Assembly: GCF_002002725.1 (NCBI RefSeq)
Contig: NZ_MUNW01000032.1
Coordinates: forward strand, 124,001 to 188,000
Direction: 5' to 3'
Length of the DNA: 64,000 nt
From: Sinorhizobium sp. A49
GTDB lineage: Bacteria; Pseudomonadota; Alphaproteobacteria; Rhizobiales; Rhizobiaceae
The first letter of the stretch is position 1. Each line of letters opens with the position of its first letter. The position numbers were made by a program, and so were the translations under genes. Positions 9,107-17,680 of this stretch are shown here, in pieces. The notes below the pieces were generated by a model. It was not told where the DNA came from. It worked only from the letters and a program-made list of their open reading frames with translations, and made no database searches.

Positions 9107-10561
9107 TTAGTTCAGAATCTGTTCGCTGCGCTCAGCGGCAGCTTCGATCTTTGTTTGCGTAAGCTTGCCGGCGACCAGCGGTTCGGAGCGCTCGAAATTC
9201 GCGCCAGCAACGGCATCGCCGATGATGACCATAACAGGGCCGGATAGCTCGGTGCGACCTTCGAGGCCCGGCAAATCGTTGAGCGTGCCATGCAACAGCC
9301 GGCGATCGGCACGGCTGGCGTTTTCGATCACGGCCACGGTGGTCTCGGCGGGCAAGCCCGCCTGCATCAGGCGGCCGGCAACCGAAGCAGCGACGGTGCG
9401 GCCCATATAGACGGCGATCGTTGCGCCGGAGACGGCAAGCCGCGCCCAGTCGGGCAACACTTCGCCGGTCAGGTCATGGCCGGTGGTGAACACCAGCGAC
9501 GAAGCGACGCCGCGCAAGGTGAGTGGCAGTTCGAAGTCGGCGGCAGCGGCAAAGGCCGACGTGATGCCCGGCACGATTTCGTAGGTGATATCCGCGTCGC
9601 GCAGCGCCGCCATCTCTTCGCCGGCGCGGCCGTAGACAAGCGGGTCGCCGGACTTCAGGCGAACGACGCGCTTGCCCTCGCCTGCAAGCTTCACCAGCAG
9701 CTGGTTGATCTCGTCCTGCGACTTCGTGTGGCAACCCTTGCGCTTGCCGACCGAGAGTCGCTCGGCATCGCGGCGCCCCATATCGACGATCGCCTGCGGC
9801 ACCAGTGCGTCATAGACGATCGCATCGGCTTCCATCATCACCCGCTGTGCCCTGAGCGTCAGCAGGTCCTCTGCGCCCGGGCCAGCGCCGACGAGCCAGA
9901 CGTGACCGGAGGCTGCCTGCGCAGTGTCGAGCAGACGCGAAGCTTCGCGGCGCGCGGCAGCGACATCACCAAGCGCAACCTTGTCTGCCACCGGCCCCCG
10001 AAAGAACCGACGCCAAAACAGGCGGCGCGCCACACCGCGCGGCACCAGCCGATCAACGGCGTCGCGGTAGCTGGCGGCGAGCGTTGCCACGAGCCCGAGC
10101 GAGGGCGACAGCATCTGATCGATCTGGGCACGGATCATCTGCGCAAGCACCGGACCGGCACCTTCGGTGCCGATCGCAACGGCAACCGGGGCGCGATTGA
10201 CGAGCGCCGGCGTAAAGAAATCGCAGTAATCGGGCTGGTCGACGGCGTTGGCCGGAATTTTCTGTTCGCGCGCGGCAACGACGATCTTGCGATCTTGCGC
10301 TGCATCGCCGGTGGCGGCAAATGCCAGGATCGCGCCCTCAAGCTGCTGCGGAGCGAATGCCGCGCGCACGGTTTCAATCGCTCGTTCGTTCAGGAATGCG
10401 GCAAAGTCAGCCTCCGGAGCATCGGCGTGCACGACGATCGACGCTTCGGTGTTGAGCAGTAGCCGCACCTTTGCAAAGGCCTCATCGCCATTGCCGAAAA
10501 CCGCCACGCGCTTTTGCGCGACGCGAAAGAATGCGGGGAAGACGGAGAGCTGCTGCGGCAT
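9107..10561 (-). CDS. cysG: Siroheme synthase (dehydrogenase/ferrochelatase plus uroporphyrinogen III methyltransferase)
   Basis: The 484-residue fusion fits the usual CysG length. Residues about 1-205 are the precorrin-2 dehydrogenase/ferrochelatase half, with an FGNGDEA nucleotide loop near residue 22 and the catalytic aspartate in NAVDQP. Residues about 215-460 are the SAM-dependent methyltransferase, with VGAGPGAEDLLTLRA, the RLKSGDPLVYGR motif, and VPGITSAFAAAA. It makes the sirohaem that CysI needs, and it is the first gene of the cys operon. A deaminase gene is divergent 232 bp away, so the cys promoter lies in that gap. I could not identify a regulator site there. Confidence 0.93.
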   Translation of the reverse strand: MPQQLSVFPAFFRVAQKRVAVFGNGDEAFAKVRLLLNTEASIVVHADAPEADFAAFLNERAIETVRAAFAPQQLEGAILAFAATGDAAQDRKIVVAAREQKIPANAVDQPDYCDFFTPALVNRAPVAVAIGTEGAGPVLAQMIRAQIDQMLSPSLGLVATLAASYRDAVDRLVPRGVARRLFWRRFFRGPVADKVALGDVAAARREASRLLDTAQAASGHVWLVGAGPGAEDLLTLRAQRVMMEADAIVYDALVPQAIVDMGRRDAERLSVGKRKGCHTKSQDEINQLLVKLAGEGKRVVRLKSGDPLVYGRAGEEMAALRDADITYEIVPGITSAFAAAADFELPLTLRGVASSLVFTTGHDLTGEVLPDWARLAVSGATIAVYMGRTVAASVAGRLMQAGLPAETTVAVIENASRADRRLLHGTLNDLPGLEGRTELSGPVMVIIGDAVAGANFERSEPLVAGKLTQTKIEAAAERSEQILN

Positions 10562-10793
10562 GGTCTTGCAATCTGTTCCTTCTACAGGCTCCGCTAAATA
10601 TCATGCATAGCCCACAGCAATTGAAGAAACAGAAATTTCAATGGCTTTGAGGTCCCGTATTGTTTTGCTCGACCATGCAGCATTTTGAGCAAATATCTCC
10701 GGAGCTGCTGTGCGACGCTTGCTATCGGCAGCCATTGCGCCCAACGGGCAACCTCCGTTAAATGCCGCAACGCATTTGCCGGAGACCGAAGAC

Positions 10794-11381
10794 ATGACGC
10801 AATCCGAACTGGCCAAACGGCTGCTCGACGTGATCGAACAGGATATCCTGCCCTTGACGGAAAAGGGTGTGGCCGCCGGCAACAAGGTGTTTGGCGCGGC
10901 AATCCTGCGCAAGTCCGATCTTTCTCTCGTTCTCGCCGAGACGAACAACGAGACGGAAAATCCGCTCTGGCACGGCGAAGTGCACTCACTCAAGCGTTTC
11001 TACGAGATGGCGGAAAAACCGGACACGCACGACTTGATCTTCCTTTCGACGCACGAGCCCTGCTCGATGTGCCTGTCGGCAATCACCTGGGCGGGCTTTG
11101 ACAATTTCTACTACTTCTTCAGCCACGAAGATTCGCGCGACAGCTTTTCCATCCCGCACGACCTGAAGATCCTGAAGGAAGTATTTCGGCTTGAGCCAGG
11201 CGGCTACGCGCAGAACAACGCGTTCTGGAAGTCGTCGTCGATCGCAGCACTCGCCAAGGACGCCGACCAGGAAACGCAGGAGAAACTTGCAGCCCAGGAT
11301 GCTCGCATCCGCGGCCGCTATCAGCGCCTGTCCGAAAGCTACCAGTCGGGCAAAAGCGACAACGCCATTCCGTTGAATTGA
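10794..11381 (+). CDS. Nucleoside/cytidine deaminase family protein
   Basis: The chosen start (ATG 10794, preceded by GGAG 9 bp upstream) gives 195 residues beginning MTQSELAKRL. An upstream in-frame ATG at 10710 is less likely. The zinc-deaminase signature is complete: HGEV near residue 63 (zinc histidine and catalytic glutamate) and PCSMC near residue 93 (two zinc cysteines). Family members deaminate cytosine, guanine or adenosine bases; the substrate cannot be assigned. The protein is longer than a minimal deaminase because of a charged C-terminal helix. It ends 4 bp before mazG, so the two are probably co-transcribed and both act on nucleotides. Confidence 0.85.
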   Translation: MTQSELAKRLLDVIEQDILPLTEKGVAAGNKVFGAAILRKSDLSLVLAETNNETENPLWHGEVHSLKRFYEMAEKPDTHDLIFLSTHEPCSMCLSAITWAGFDNFYYFFSHEDSRDSFSIPHDLKILKEVFRLEPGGYAQNNAFWKSSSIAALAKDADQETQEKLAAQDARIRGRYQRLSESYQSGKSDNAIPLN

Positions 11382-11385
11382 TCCC

Positions 11386-12219
11386 ATGAAACCATCACGC
11401 GACATCAAGGGCCTTCTCGATATCATGGAAGCGCTGCGGCAGCCGGAAACCGGCTGCCCGTGGGACGTCGTCCAGACGTTCGAGACGATCAAGCCCTATA
11501 CGATCGAAGAAGCCTACGAAGTTGCCGACGCGATCGAGCGCGGCGACATGCATGACCTTTGCGACGAACTGGGGGACCTGTTGTTGCAGGTGGTATTTCA
11601 TGCACGCATGGCCGAAGAGGCCGGCGAGTTCGCCTTCGGCGACGTCGTCGAGGCCGTCACGCGCAAGATGATCCGTCGCCATCCGCATGTCTTCGCCCGT
11701 TCGGACGCCGATACCCCGGAAGCGGTCAAGAACCAGTGGGACGCGATCAAGCAGACTGAAAAGGCCGAACGCCAGGCGCGCCGTGCCACGCGTGGCCTGC
11801 CCTCAGACGGTGCTGCCAGTCACCTGGGCTCGATCCAGCGCAGCTTTCCAGCCCTCGTCGAGGCGCTGAAGCTGCAGGAGCGCGCCGCCAAGGTCGGTTT
11901 CGATTGGTCGGAACCGGAGCCGATTCTCGACAAGATCGAGGAAGAGATCGGAGAATTGCGTCAGGCGCTGAAGGAGAAGGACCGTGCGAAGGTGGCCGAT
12001 GAACTTGGCGACCTGATCTTTGCGGTGGTGAATATCGGCCGCCATGTCGGCACCGACCCTGAAATGGCGCTGCGCGGCACCAACACCAAGTTCCGCCGGC
12101 GCTTTTCCCACATCGAGCACGAGCTGCAAGCTCAAGGCGAGACGCTTGAGGCGGCGACGCTGGAACGCATGGAAGAGCTCTGGCAGGCAGCCAAGGCGAT
12201 CGAGCGGCAACTGGCCTGA
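11386..12219 (+). CDS. mazG: Nucleoside triphosphate pyrophosphohydrolase MazG
   Basis: The 277-residue protein has the two tandem MazG domains of the enterobacterial-type enzyme. The start is characteristic (DIMEALRQPETGCPWD). Metal-binding EExxE motifs are present in both halves (EEAYEVADAIE near residue 44; EEIGELRQAL near 187, with DELGDLIFAVVN after it). It hydrolyses NTPs and dNTPs to monophosphates and pyrophosphate, removing damaged nucleotides or lowering ppGpp in other bacteria. It follows the deaminase gene by 4 bp and is convergent with hflX. Its stop codon lies within a hairpin. Confidence 0.93.
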   Translation: MKPSRDIKGLLDIMEALRQPETGCPWDVVQTFETIKPYTIEEAYEVADAIERGDMHDLCDELGDLLLQVVFHARMAEEAGEFAFGDVVEAVTRKMIRRHPHVFARSDADTPEAVKNQWDAIKQTEKAERQARRATRGLPSDGAASHLGSIQRSFPALVEALKLQERAAKVGFDWSEPEPILDKIEEEIGELRQALKEKDRAKVADELGDLIFAVVNIGRHVGTDPEMALRGTNTKFRRRFSHIEHELQAQGETLEAATLERMEELWQAAKAIERQLA

Positions 12220-12255
12220 GGCGCGCCATCCGCGCCTCAGGTAAAGACGTTTACC
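12217..12255. terminator. Tandem hairpins between convergent mazG and hflX
   Basis: A perfect 9-bp stem (TGAGGCGCG / CGCGCCTCA, 12217-12239, 5-base loop) includes the mazG stop codon. A second stem (GGTAAA / TTTACC, 12240-12255) includes the hflX stop codon. The lack of a clear T run makes strong intrinsic termination uncertain, but the position suits a convergent terminator. Confidence 0.55.
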
Positions 12256-13576
12256 AGTCTTCAGCGGCGGGCTTCGGCCCGTTGCCGAGACGCCGATCCA
12301 GTTCCACGGCTTCGTTCTCGGTCAGGCGAAGATCGAGACTGACCGTACCGTCCTCGAGATCCTCGCGACCATCGACGATGGCGTGTTCGTAGACCCAGGG
12401 CAGAAGCTGCAGCTGGTCGACGCCGAGAACGACTGTGCATTCGGTCAATACGCCGGAGAGCCGACGACCGATCTCGGCGAGCAGCACGTCGACGCCCTCG
12501 CCCGTAATCGCCGAAACAGCCACGGTGTTATCGGTGTTTGCAGCCTTGTTCGTCAGGGCTTCGCGCGCTTCAGGCTCAAGCCGATCGATCTTGTTCCAGA
12601 CCTCGACAAGCCGGGCCGCAGCTTCCTTCTCGTCGATACCGAGATCGGCGAGGATCCGCAGAACGTCGCTTGCCTGCGCCTGGTTGTCCGGATCGGAGAG
12701 ATCGCGCACGTGCAGGATCAGGTCGGCTTCAAGCACCTCTTCAAGCGTCGCGCGGAAGGCAGCGACAAGATGCGTCGGCAGGTCAGAGATGAACCCGACT
12801 GTGTCGGACAGGATCACCATGCGGCCGTGCGGTAGTTTCAGCCGCCGCAACGTCGGATCGAGCGTTGCAAACAGCATGTCCTCGGCCAGCACGCCGGCTC
12901 CGGTCATTCTGTTGAAAAGCGTCGATTTGCCGGCATTGGTGTAACCGACGAGCGCCACGATCGGGTGCGGCACCTTCTTGCGCTTGGAGCGATGCAATTG
13001 CCGCGTACGGCGAACCTGTTCGAGCTCGCGCTCGAGCTTGACGATCCGGTCCTGTAGCAAGCGCCGGTCCGCTTCGATCTGGGTTTCACCCGGGCCGCCC
13101 ATGAAGCCGCCACCGCCGCGCTGACGCTCGAGGTGGGTCCAGCTGCGCACGAGCCGGCCTTTCTGATAGTTGAGATGTGCGAGATCGACCTGCAGCGTGC
13201 CTTCCTTGGTGGAAGCGCGCCGCCCGAAGATCTCAAGGATCAGGCCCGTCCGGTCGATGACCTTGGCGTTCCATTCCTTTTCCAGATTTCGCTGCTGCAC
13301 CGGGGTCAACGGGTGATCGACGATGACCAGGCCAGCATCCTGTTCGACCAGGATGTGACCGATCTCCTCAATCTTACCGGTGCCGAGAAGCGTCCCTGGC
13401 TTTGGCTGCGCCACCGAAACGATGGCGCCATGAACGACGTTGAGGTCGATCGCCCGTGCCAGGCCCGCTGCTTCCTCAAGCCGACTTTCGTCGGTGCGGG
13501 TGCTGGTCGCAGAAAGAGTATCAGCCGCCTGCCGGCCGGTCTTTTTCAGAACCGGCACGATGACGACTGCGCGCAT
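12251..13576 (-). CDS. hflX: Ribosome-associated GTPase HflX
   Basis: The 441-residue HflX-family GTPase has an N-terminal HflX domain (NVVHG, LLGTGKIEEI), a coiled region around residues 180-200, and a G domain with GYTNAGKST near 212, DTVGFISDLP near 258, and NKID near 335. It binds the large ribosomal subunit and helps rescue stalled ribosomes. The start is uncertain: the frame stays open upstream of ATG 13576 back to the hfq stop. It encodes a plausible extension (IIPELETLRDD) but no ATG, GTG or TTG; only an ATT is present. It lies 78 bp after hfq, matching the conserved hfq-hflX pair. Confidence 0.9.
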   Translation of the reverse strand: MRAVVIVPVLKKTGRQAADTLSATSTRTDESRLEEAAGLARAIDLNVVHGAIVSVAQPKPGTLLGTGKIEEIGHILVEQDAGLVIVDHPLTPVQQRNLEKEWNAKVIDRTGLILEIFGRRASTKEGTLQVDLAHLNYQKGRLVRSWTHLERQRGGGGFMGGPGETQIEADRRLLQDRIVKLERELEQVRRTRQLHRSKRKKVPHPIVALVGYTNAGKSTLFNRMTGAGVLAEDMLFATLDPTLRRLKLPHGRMVILSDTVGFISDLPTHLVAAFRATLEEVLEADLILHVRDLSDPDNQAQASDVLRILADLGIDEKEAAARLVEVWNKIDRLEPEAREALTNKAANTDNTVAVSAITGEGVDVLLAEIGRRLSGVLTECTVVLGVDQLQLLPWVYEHAIVDGREDLEDGTVSLDLRLTENEAVELDRRLGNGPKPAAEDW

Positions 13577-13654
13577 GTCGTCGCGGAGCGTTTCAAGCTC
13601 CGGAATGATCGACGACGACTTTGAATCCCGTTTGGTAATGTGCCTAACGTCCCG

Positions 13655-13897
13655 TCAGGATGCGGCTTCTTCGTTCTCGAACATCTGCAGCGGCTGGCCC
13701 GGCATGATGGTCGAGATCGCGTGCTTGTAGACGAGCTGCGAATGACCATCGCGGCGCAACAAGACACAGAAATTGTCAAAAGACGTGACGACGCCCGTCA
13801 ATTTGACGCCGTTGATAAGAAAAATTGTCAGAGAAATCTTCTGTTTGCGGACCGTATTGAGAAAAAGATCCTGCAAGTTCTGAGAACGTTCCGCCAT
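13655..13897 (-). CDS. hfq: RNA-binding protein Hfq
   Basis: The 80-residue protein is full length for alphaproteobacterial Hfq. It carries the Sm1 motif ([25 protein letters not shown], residues about 11-35, with the Q and F that line the uridine pocket) and the Sm2 motif YKHAIST near residue 57. The C-terminal tail is short (MFENEEAAS), as in rhizobia. The hexamer chaperones small RNAs with mRNAs; in rhizobia it affects nitrogen metabolism and symbiosis. It is upstream of hflX. Confidence 0.97.
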
Positions 13898-13959
13898 CGC
13901 GCCGATTCTTTCTTATTTGCCGGCGTCGCGCGCCGGTGCATTTTGTCTATTTTTTCAAT

Positions 13960-13996
13960 CAGAGGCGTCACAAGTACCCTTCCCCCGACGCCTCTG
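13960..13996. repeat. Inverted repeat between dat and hfq
   Basis: CAGAGGCGTC and GACGCCTCTG form a perfect 10-bp stem around a 17-base loop, 12 bp beyond the dat stop and 63 bp before the hfq start (minus strand). There is no T run directly after it on the minus strand, so it may be an attenuator, RNA-processing element or weak terminator. Confidence 0.5.
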
Positions 13997-14007
13997 TCAG
14001 TTTGGTA

Positions 14008-14871
14008 TCAAATCAATGTCTTTTCCGCAACGTCGAAAAAGGCTTCACGAATATTCTGTGCTATGCTTCCTGGATGACCGTTGCCGATCGGTTTACCGTC
14101 GACGGAAACGACCGGGAAACAGATGCTCGTAGCCGCGGTGATGAAGACCTCGCGTGCTGCGAGCATGTCGTCGACGGAGAAGGCCCGCTCCTCGATCCTG
14201 ATGCCAAGGGGCCCAGCAACATCCATAAGGGTCGTGCGGGTAATGCCCTTGAGAATGCCGTGATCGGCCGGACGCGTGCGCAGTACGCCATCGCGATCGA
14301 CGATCCAGACATTGGTCGCCGCGCCCTCCTTAACCGTTCCATCTGGGTCGACGAAGATTGCCTCATGGGCGCCCTCCTCCTTGGCCTTCTGACGGGCGAG
14401 CACGTTCGGCAGGAGACCGACGGACTTGATGTCGACCCGATCCCAGCGGTTCTCCGGAACGGTGATCGCCGCGATGCCTTCGGTACCCTTCCGGGCGATT
14501 GCCGCGGTATCAGTGCGCTTCGCCGTCACCACGATTGTCGGAGCGGTGCCCTTTGCCGGGAACACGTGATCGCGGCGAGCGGCACCGCGCGTGACCTGCA
14601 AGTAGAACAGGCCGTTTCGAACGCGATTGCGGCGCACGACTTCGCGAATGACGTGGATCAGCGCCGCGCGGCTCATCGGCCAATCGATGCGAAGTTCACT
14701 CAGCGAACGGCCAAGGCGGTCAAGATGGCGGGTCAGATCGACGATGTAGCCATGCCGGATCTCGCAGACCTCGTAGACCCCATCGGCGAACTGGTAGCCG
14801 CGATCTTCGATATGGATGGCAGCGTCGGCGTGCGGCACATAGGCGCCGTTGACATAGGCAATTCTCGGCAT
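14008..14871 (-). CDS. dat: D-amino acid aminotransferase (fold type IV PLP enzyme)
   Basis: The 287-residue class IV aminotransferase starts MPRIAYVNGAYVPH. The PLP lysine is in DIKSVGLLPNV near residue 146, and the KEGAATNVWIV motif near 179 carries the conserved glutamate. It interconverts D-alanine and D-glutamate with their oxo acids. Branched-chain aminotransferase or aminodeoxychorismate lyase are related alternatives, but length and N-terminus favour Dat. It follows trkA by 15 bp, and the trkA-dat-hfq-hflX order is conserved in rhizobia as far as I recall. Confidence 0.87.
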   Translation of the reverse strand: MPRIAYVNGAYVPHADAAIHIEDRGYQFADGVYEVCEIRHGYIVDLTRHLDRLGRSLSELRIDWPMSRAALIHVIREVVRRNRVRNGLFYLQVTRGAARRDHVFPAKGTAPTIVVTAKRTDTAAIARKGTEGIAAITVPENRWDRVDIKSVGLLPNVLARQKAKEEGAHEAIFVDPDGTVKEGAATNVWIVDRDGVLRTRPADHGILKGITRTTLMDVAGPLGIRIEERAFSVDDMLAAREVFITAATSICFPVVSVDGKPIGNGHPGSIAQNIREAFFDVAEKTLI

Positions 14872-14886
14872 GGCGTTTGCTTGACC

Positions 14887-16263
14887 TCAGAAGAACTGGA
14901 TGCTGACGCGGAAAAGTTGCTCGACATGGCGCACAGCCTCGGCGGCGGCAAAGAGCACGACGCGATCCTTGGCCTTGATCTTGGTGTCGCCGTGCGGGCG
15001 GATGAATGTCTTGTCCCGATAAAGCGCGCCTATGCGAATGCCGTCGGGCAGATCCAGCTCGCGTAGTGCCTTGCCGACCAGCGGCGAGGTCTCCAGCGCT
15101 TCGGCTTCGATCACTTCAGCCGTCCCCTTCTGGACGGCATAGACCGAGCGGATACGCCCCTTGCGCACGTGCTGAAGCACACGCGAGATCGTCACCGCAC
15201 GCGGGTTGATATAGGCGTCGACACCGGCCGTTCCCGCGAAATCCTGGTAGGACGGTTCATTGATCAAAACCAGCGTCGACTTGGCGCCAAGGCGCTTTGC
15301 CATCATGCTGCCGAGGATATTGATCTGGTCGTTGTTGGTCAGCGCCACCACCAGGTCTGCATCCTGCACGTCGGCTTGCATCAGGATGCGCTGATCCATC
15401 GCTGATCCGTTGAGAACGACGGTGTTGCTGAGCTTGTCGGCCATCATCACAGCACGGTCGCGATCGTTCTCGATCAGCTTGACGCGGGTCCTCGGCTGAT
15501 TTTCCTCGATCGCCTTGGCGACGAAATAACCGATATTGCCGCCACCGAGAATGACGATACGACGCGCTTCCTGTTCCTCGTGGCCGAACAGAGCGAGCGT
15601 GCGGCGCGCATGATCCCGGTCGCAGACGACATAGGCGAGATCGCCCGTCTGCAACTGGTCCGTCGAGTGCGGAACGATCAGCTTGCCGTTTCGGAAGATG
15701 CCGGTGACGGTCGCCTGCAGATCGGGGAACAGTTCGCTCAGCTGTTGCAGCGGCGTGTCGACCACCGGGCAGTCTTCCATGCACTCGATCGCGACCATGG
15801 CGATCCGGTCGTCGGCAAAGCGCACGACGTCCGTCGCGCCCGGGAAAGAGATGCGCCGCAGCACCATTCGCCCGACTTCGACCTCGGGCGAAATGGTCAC
15901 GTCGATCGGCACGTTCTCGCGGGAGAACAGGTTGGCGTATTCCGGCGCCAGATAGTTCTGCGCGCGGATACGGGCGACCTTGGTCGGCACATTGAAGATC
16001 GCATGCGCCACCTCGCAGGCGACGATATTGACCTCGTCGAACAGTGTCACCGCAATCAGCATGTCGGCCTGATCGGCACCGGCTTTCGCCAGCACGTCCG
16101 GATGGGCGCCGTGGCCGACATAGCCACGCACATCGAGGCTTTCGGTAATGTTGGCAATGAGCGCCGCCGATGTGTCGATCACCGAGACGTCATTGTCTTC
16201 CTGGGCCAGCCGTTCGGCGATGCCGTAGCCGACCTGCCCCGCACCACAAATGATCACCTTCAT
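14887..16263 (-). CDS. trkA: Trk system potassium uptake regulatory protein TrkA
   Basis: The 458-residue protein consists of two RCK units. Each has a Rossmann NAD-binding loop: ICGAGQVGYGIAERL at residue 4 and ILGGGNIGYFVAKAI near 236. Each is followed by a TrkA-C domain. It is the peripheral NAD(H)-binding subunit that gates the TrkH/TrkG potassium channel, which is not in this window. It lies about 50 bp downstream of ntrX on the same strand and 15 bp upstream of dat. Confidence 0.95.
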   Translation of the reverse strand: MKVIICGAGQVGYGIAERLAQEDNDVSVIDTSAALIANITESLDVRGYVGHGAHPDVLAKAGADQADMLIAVTLFDEVNIVACEVAHAIFNVPTKVARIRAQNYLAPEYANLFSRENVPIDVTISPEVEVGRMVLRRISFPGATDVVRFADDRIAMVAIECMEDCPVVDTPLQQLSELFPDLQATVTGIFRNGKLIVPHSTDQLQTGDLAYVVCDRDHARRTLALFGHEEQEARRIVILGGGNIGYFVAKAIEENQPRTRVKLIENDRDRAVMMADKLSNTVVLNGSAMDQRILMQADVQDADLVVALTNNDQINILGSMMAKRLGAKSTLVLINEPSYQDFAGTAGVDAYINPRAVTISRVLQHVRKGRIRSVYAVQKGTAEVIEAEALETSPLVGKALRELDLPDGIRIGALYRDKTFIRPHGDTKIKAKDRVVLFAAAEAVRHVEQLFRVSIQFF

Positions 16264-16315
16264 GTCGTTCTCTCACCAAGGTACAGGCGGCCGCTAGCCG
16301 GAAGAAATCTGTTGC

Positions 16316-17680
16316 TCAAACACCCAGCGACTTCAGCTTGCGGTGAAGCGCCGACCGCTCCATGCCAACGAATTCGGCCGTGCGGGAAATGTTGCCGCCG
16401 AATCGGTTGATCTGAGCGATCAGATAATCCCGCTCGAACATTTCGCGAGCCTCGCGCAGCGGCAGCGTCATGATGTGCTGATCGCCCTGCGCGGAGATCT
16501 TCGGCAAGGTATCGCCAACTTCGGTCGGCAGCATGTCGGCCGAGATCGGCGTGTCAGGGCCGTCGCTGCGCGCCAGGATCATCAGCCGCTCGATGTTGTT
16601 GCGCAGCTGGCGAATGTTGCCCGGCCAGTCGTGGGCCTGCAGCACGGCAAGCGCATCGTCGCCGATCTTGCGCGGACGGATACCCGCCTGCTCGCTGACC
16701 TGGCGCATGAACATGTCGACGAGAAACGGAATATCCTCGCGGCGCTCGGCCAGAGCCGGCACACGCACCGGGATGACCGCGAGCCGGTGGAAGAGATCCT
16801 CGCGGAAGAGGCCTTCGGAGATCATGTTTTCGAGGTTGTAGGCCGTCGAGGAGATGATGCGGACGTCGACCTTGACGCGCTTCGTGCCGCCGACCCGCTC
16901 GAACTGCTGATCGACGAGAACCCGCAGGATCTTGTTCTGCGTTTCGCGCGGCATTTCGCCGACTTCGTCGAGATAGAGGATGCCGCTATGCGCCTCTTCG
17001 AGCGCACCGGTGCGGCGCGGTTGCCCCGGCGTTCCCTCGGTTCCGAAGAGCGCGATCTCCATGCGGTCGGGTGTGATCGCTGCGGCGTTCAACGCCACGA
17101 ACGGACCAGTCGACCGGGTCGACTTGCGGTGGATCATGCGCGCCACCAACTCCTTGCCGGAGCCGGACGGTCCCTGGATCATGATGCGGCTGTTGGTCGG
17201 CGCGACCTTTTCGACGGTCTGGCGGAGCTGCGAAACGGCAACGGAGGTTCCGATCAGTTCGACCGGATCGCCCGACTTCTTCTTCAGCTCCGAGACTTCG
17301 CGCTTCAGCTTGGAGTTCTCGAGCGCACGCTCGGCGATCAAGATCAGGCGGTCGGCCTTGAACGGCTTCTCGATGAAATCATAGGCGCCACGCTTGATGG
17401 CGTTGACGGCCGTCTCGATGTTGCCGTGACCTGAAATCATCACCACCGGCAGATCGGGATGGCGCGCCTTGATCTCGTCGAGCAGGGCGAGACCGTCGAG
17501 GCGGCTGCCCTGCATCCAGATGTCGAGAAAGACGAGCCGCGGCACGCGGTCGCTGATCGCCGCCAGCGCGCTGTCGCTGTCAAAAGCCGTTCGGGTCTCG
17601 TGCCCCTCGTCGGACAGGATGCCGGAGACGATCTCGCGGATGTCTTCCTCATCGTCTACAACCAGAATGTCAGCGGCCAT
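16316..17680 (-). CDS. ntrX: Nitrogen response regulator NtrX
   Basis: The 454-residue response regulator has a receiver domain (phospho-acceptor in LVFLDIWM near residue 52), an AAA+ domain with a Walker A variant GPSGSGKE near 169, Walker B LYLDEVGEMP near 234, and a Fis-type HTH at the end (SRTAEFVGMERSALHRKLK). The GAFTGA loop that contacts sigma-54 is absent: the aligned stretch reads GTEGTPGQPRRTGA. As known for alphaproteobacterial NtrX, it probably does not act as a classical sigma-54 activator. Its start overlaps the ntrY end by 11 bp, so the sensor and regulator are translationally coupled. Confidence 0.95.
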   Translation of the reverse strand: MAADILVVDDEEDIREIVSGILSDEGHETRTAFDSDSALAAISDRVPRLVFLDIWMQGSRLDGLALLDEIKARHPDLPVVMISGHGNIETAVNAIKRGAYDFIEKPFKADRLILIAERALENSKLKREVSELKKKSGDPVELIGTSVAVSQLRQTVEKVAPTNSRIMIQGPSGSGKELVARMIHRKSTRSTGPFVALNAAAITPDRMEIALFGTEGTPGQPRRTGALEEAHSGILYLDEVGEMPRETQNKILRVLVDQQFERVGGTKRVKVDVRIISSTAYNLENMISEGLFREDLFHRLAVIPVRVPALAERREDIPFLVDMFMRQVSEQAGIRPRKIGDDALAVLQAHDWPGNIRQLRNNIERLMILARSDGPDTPISADMLPTEVGDTLPKISAQGDQHIMTLPLREAREMFERDYLIAQINRFGGNISRTAEFVGMERSALHRKLKSLGV

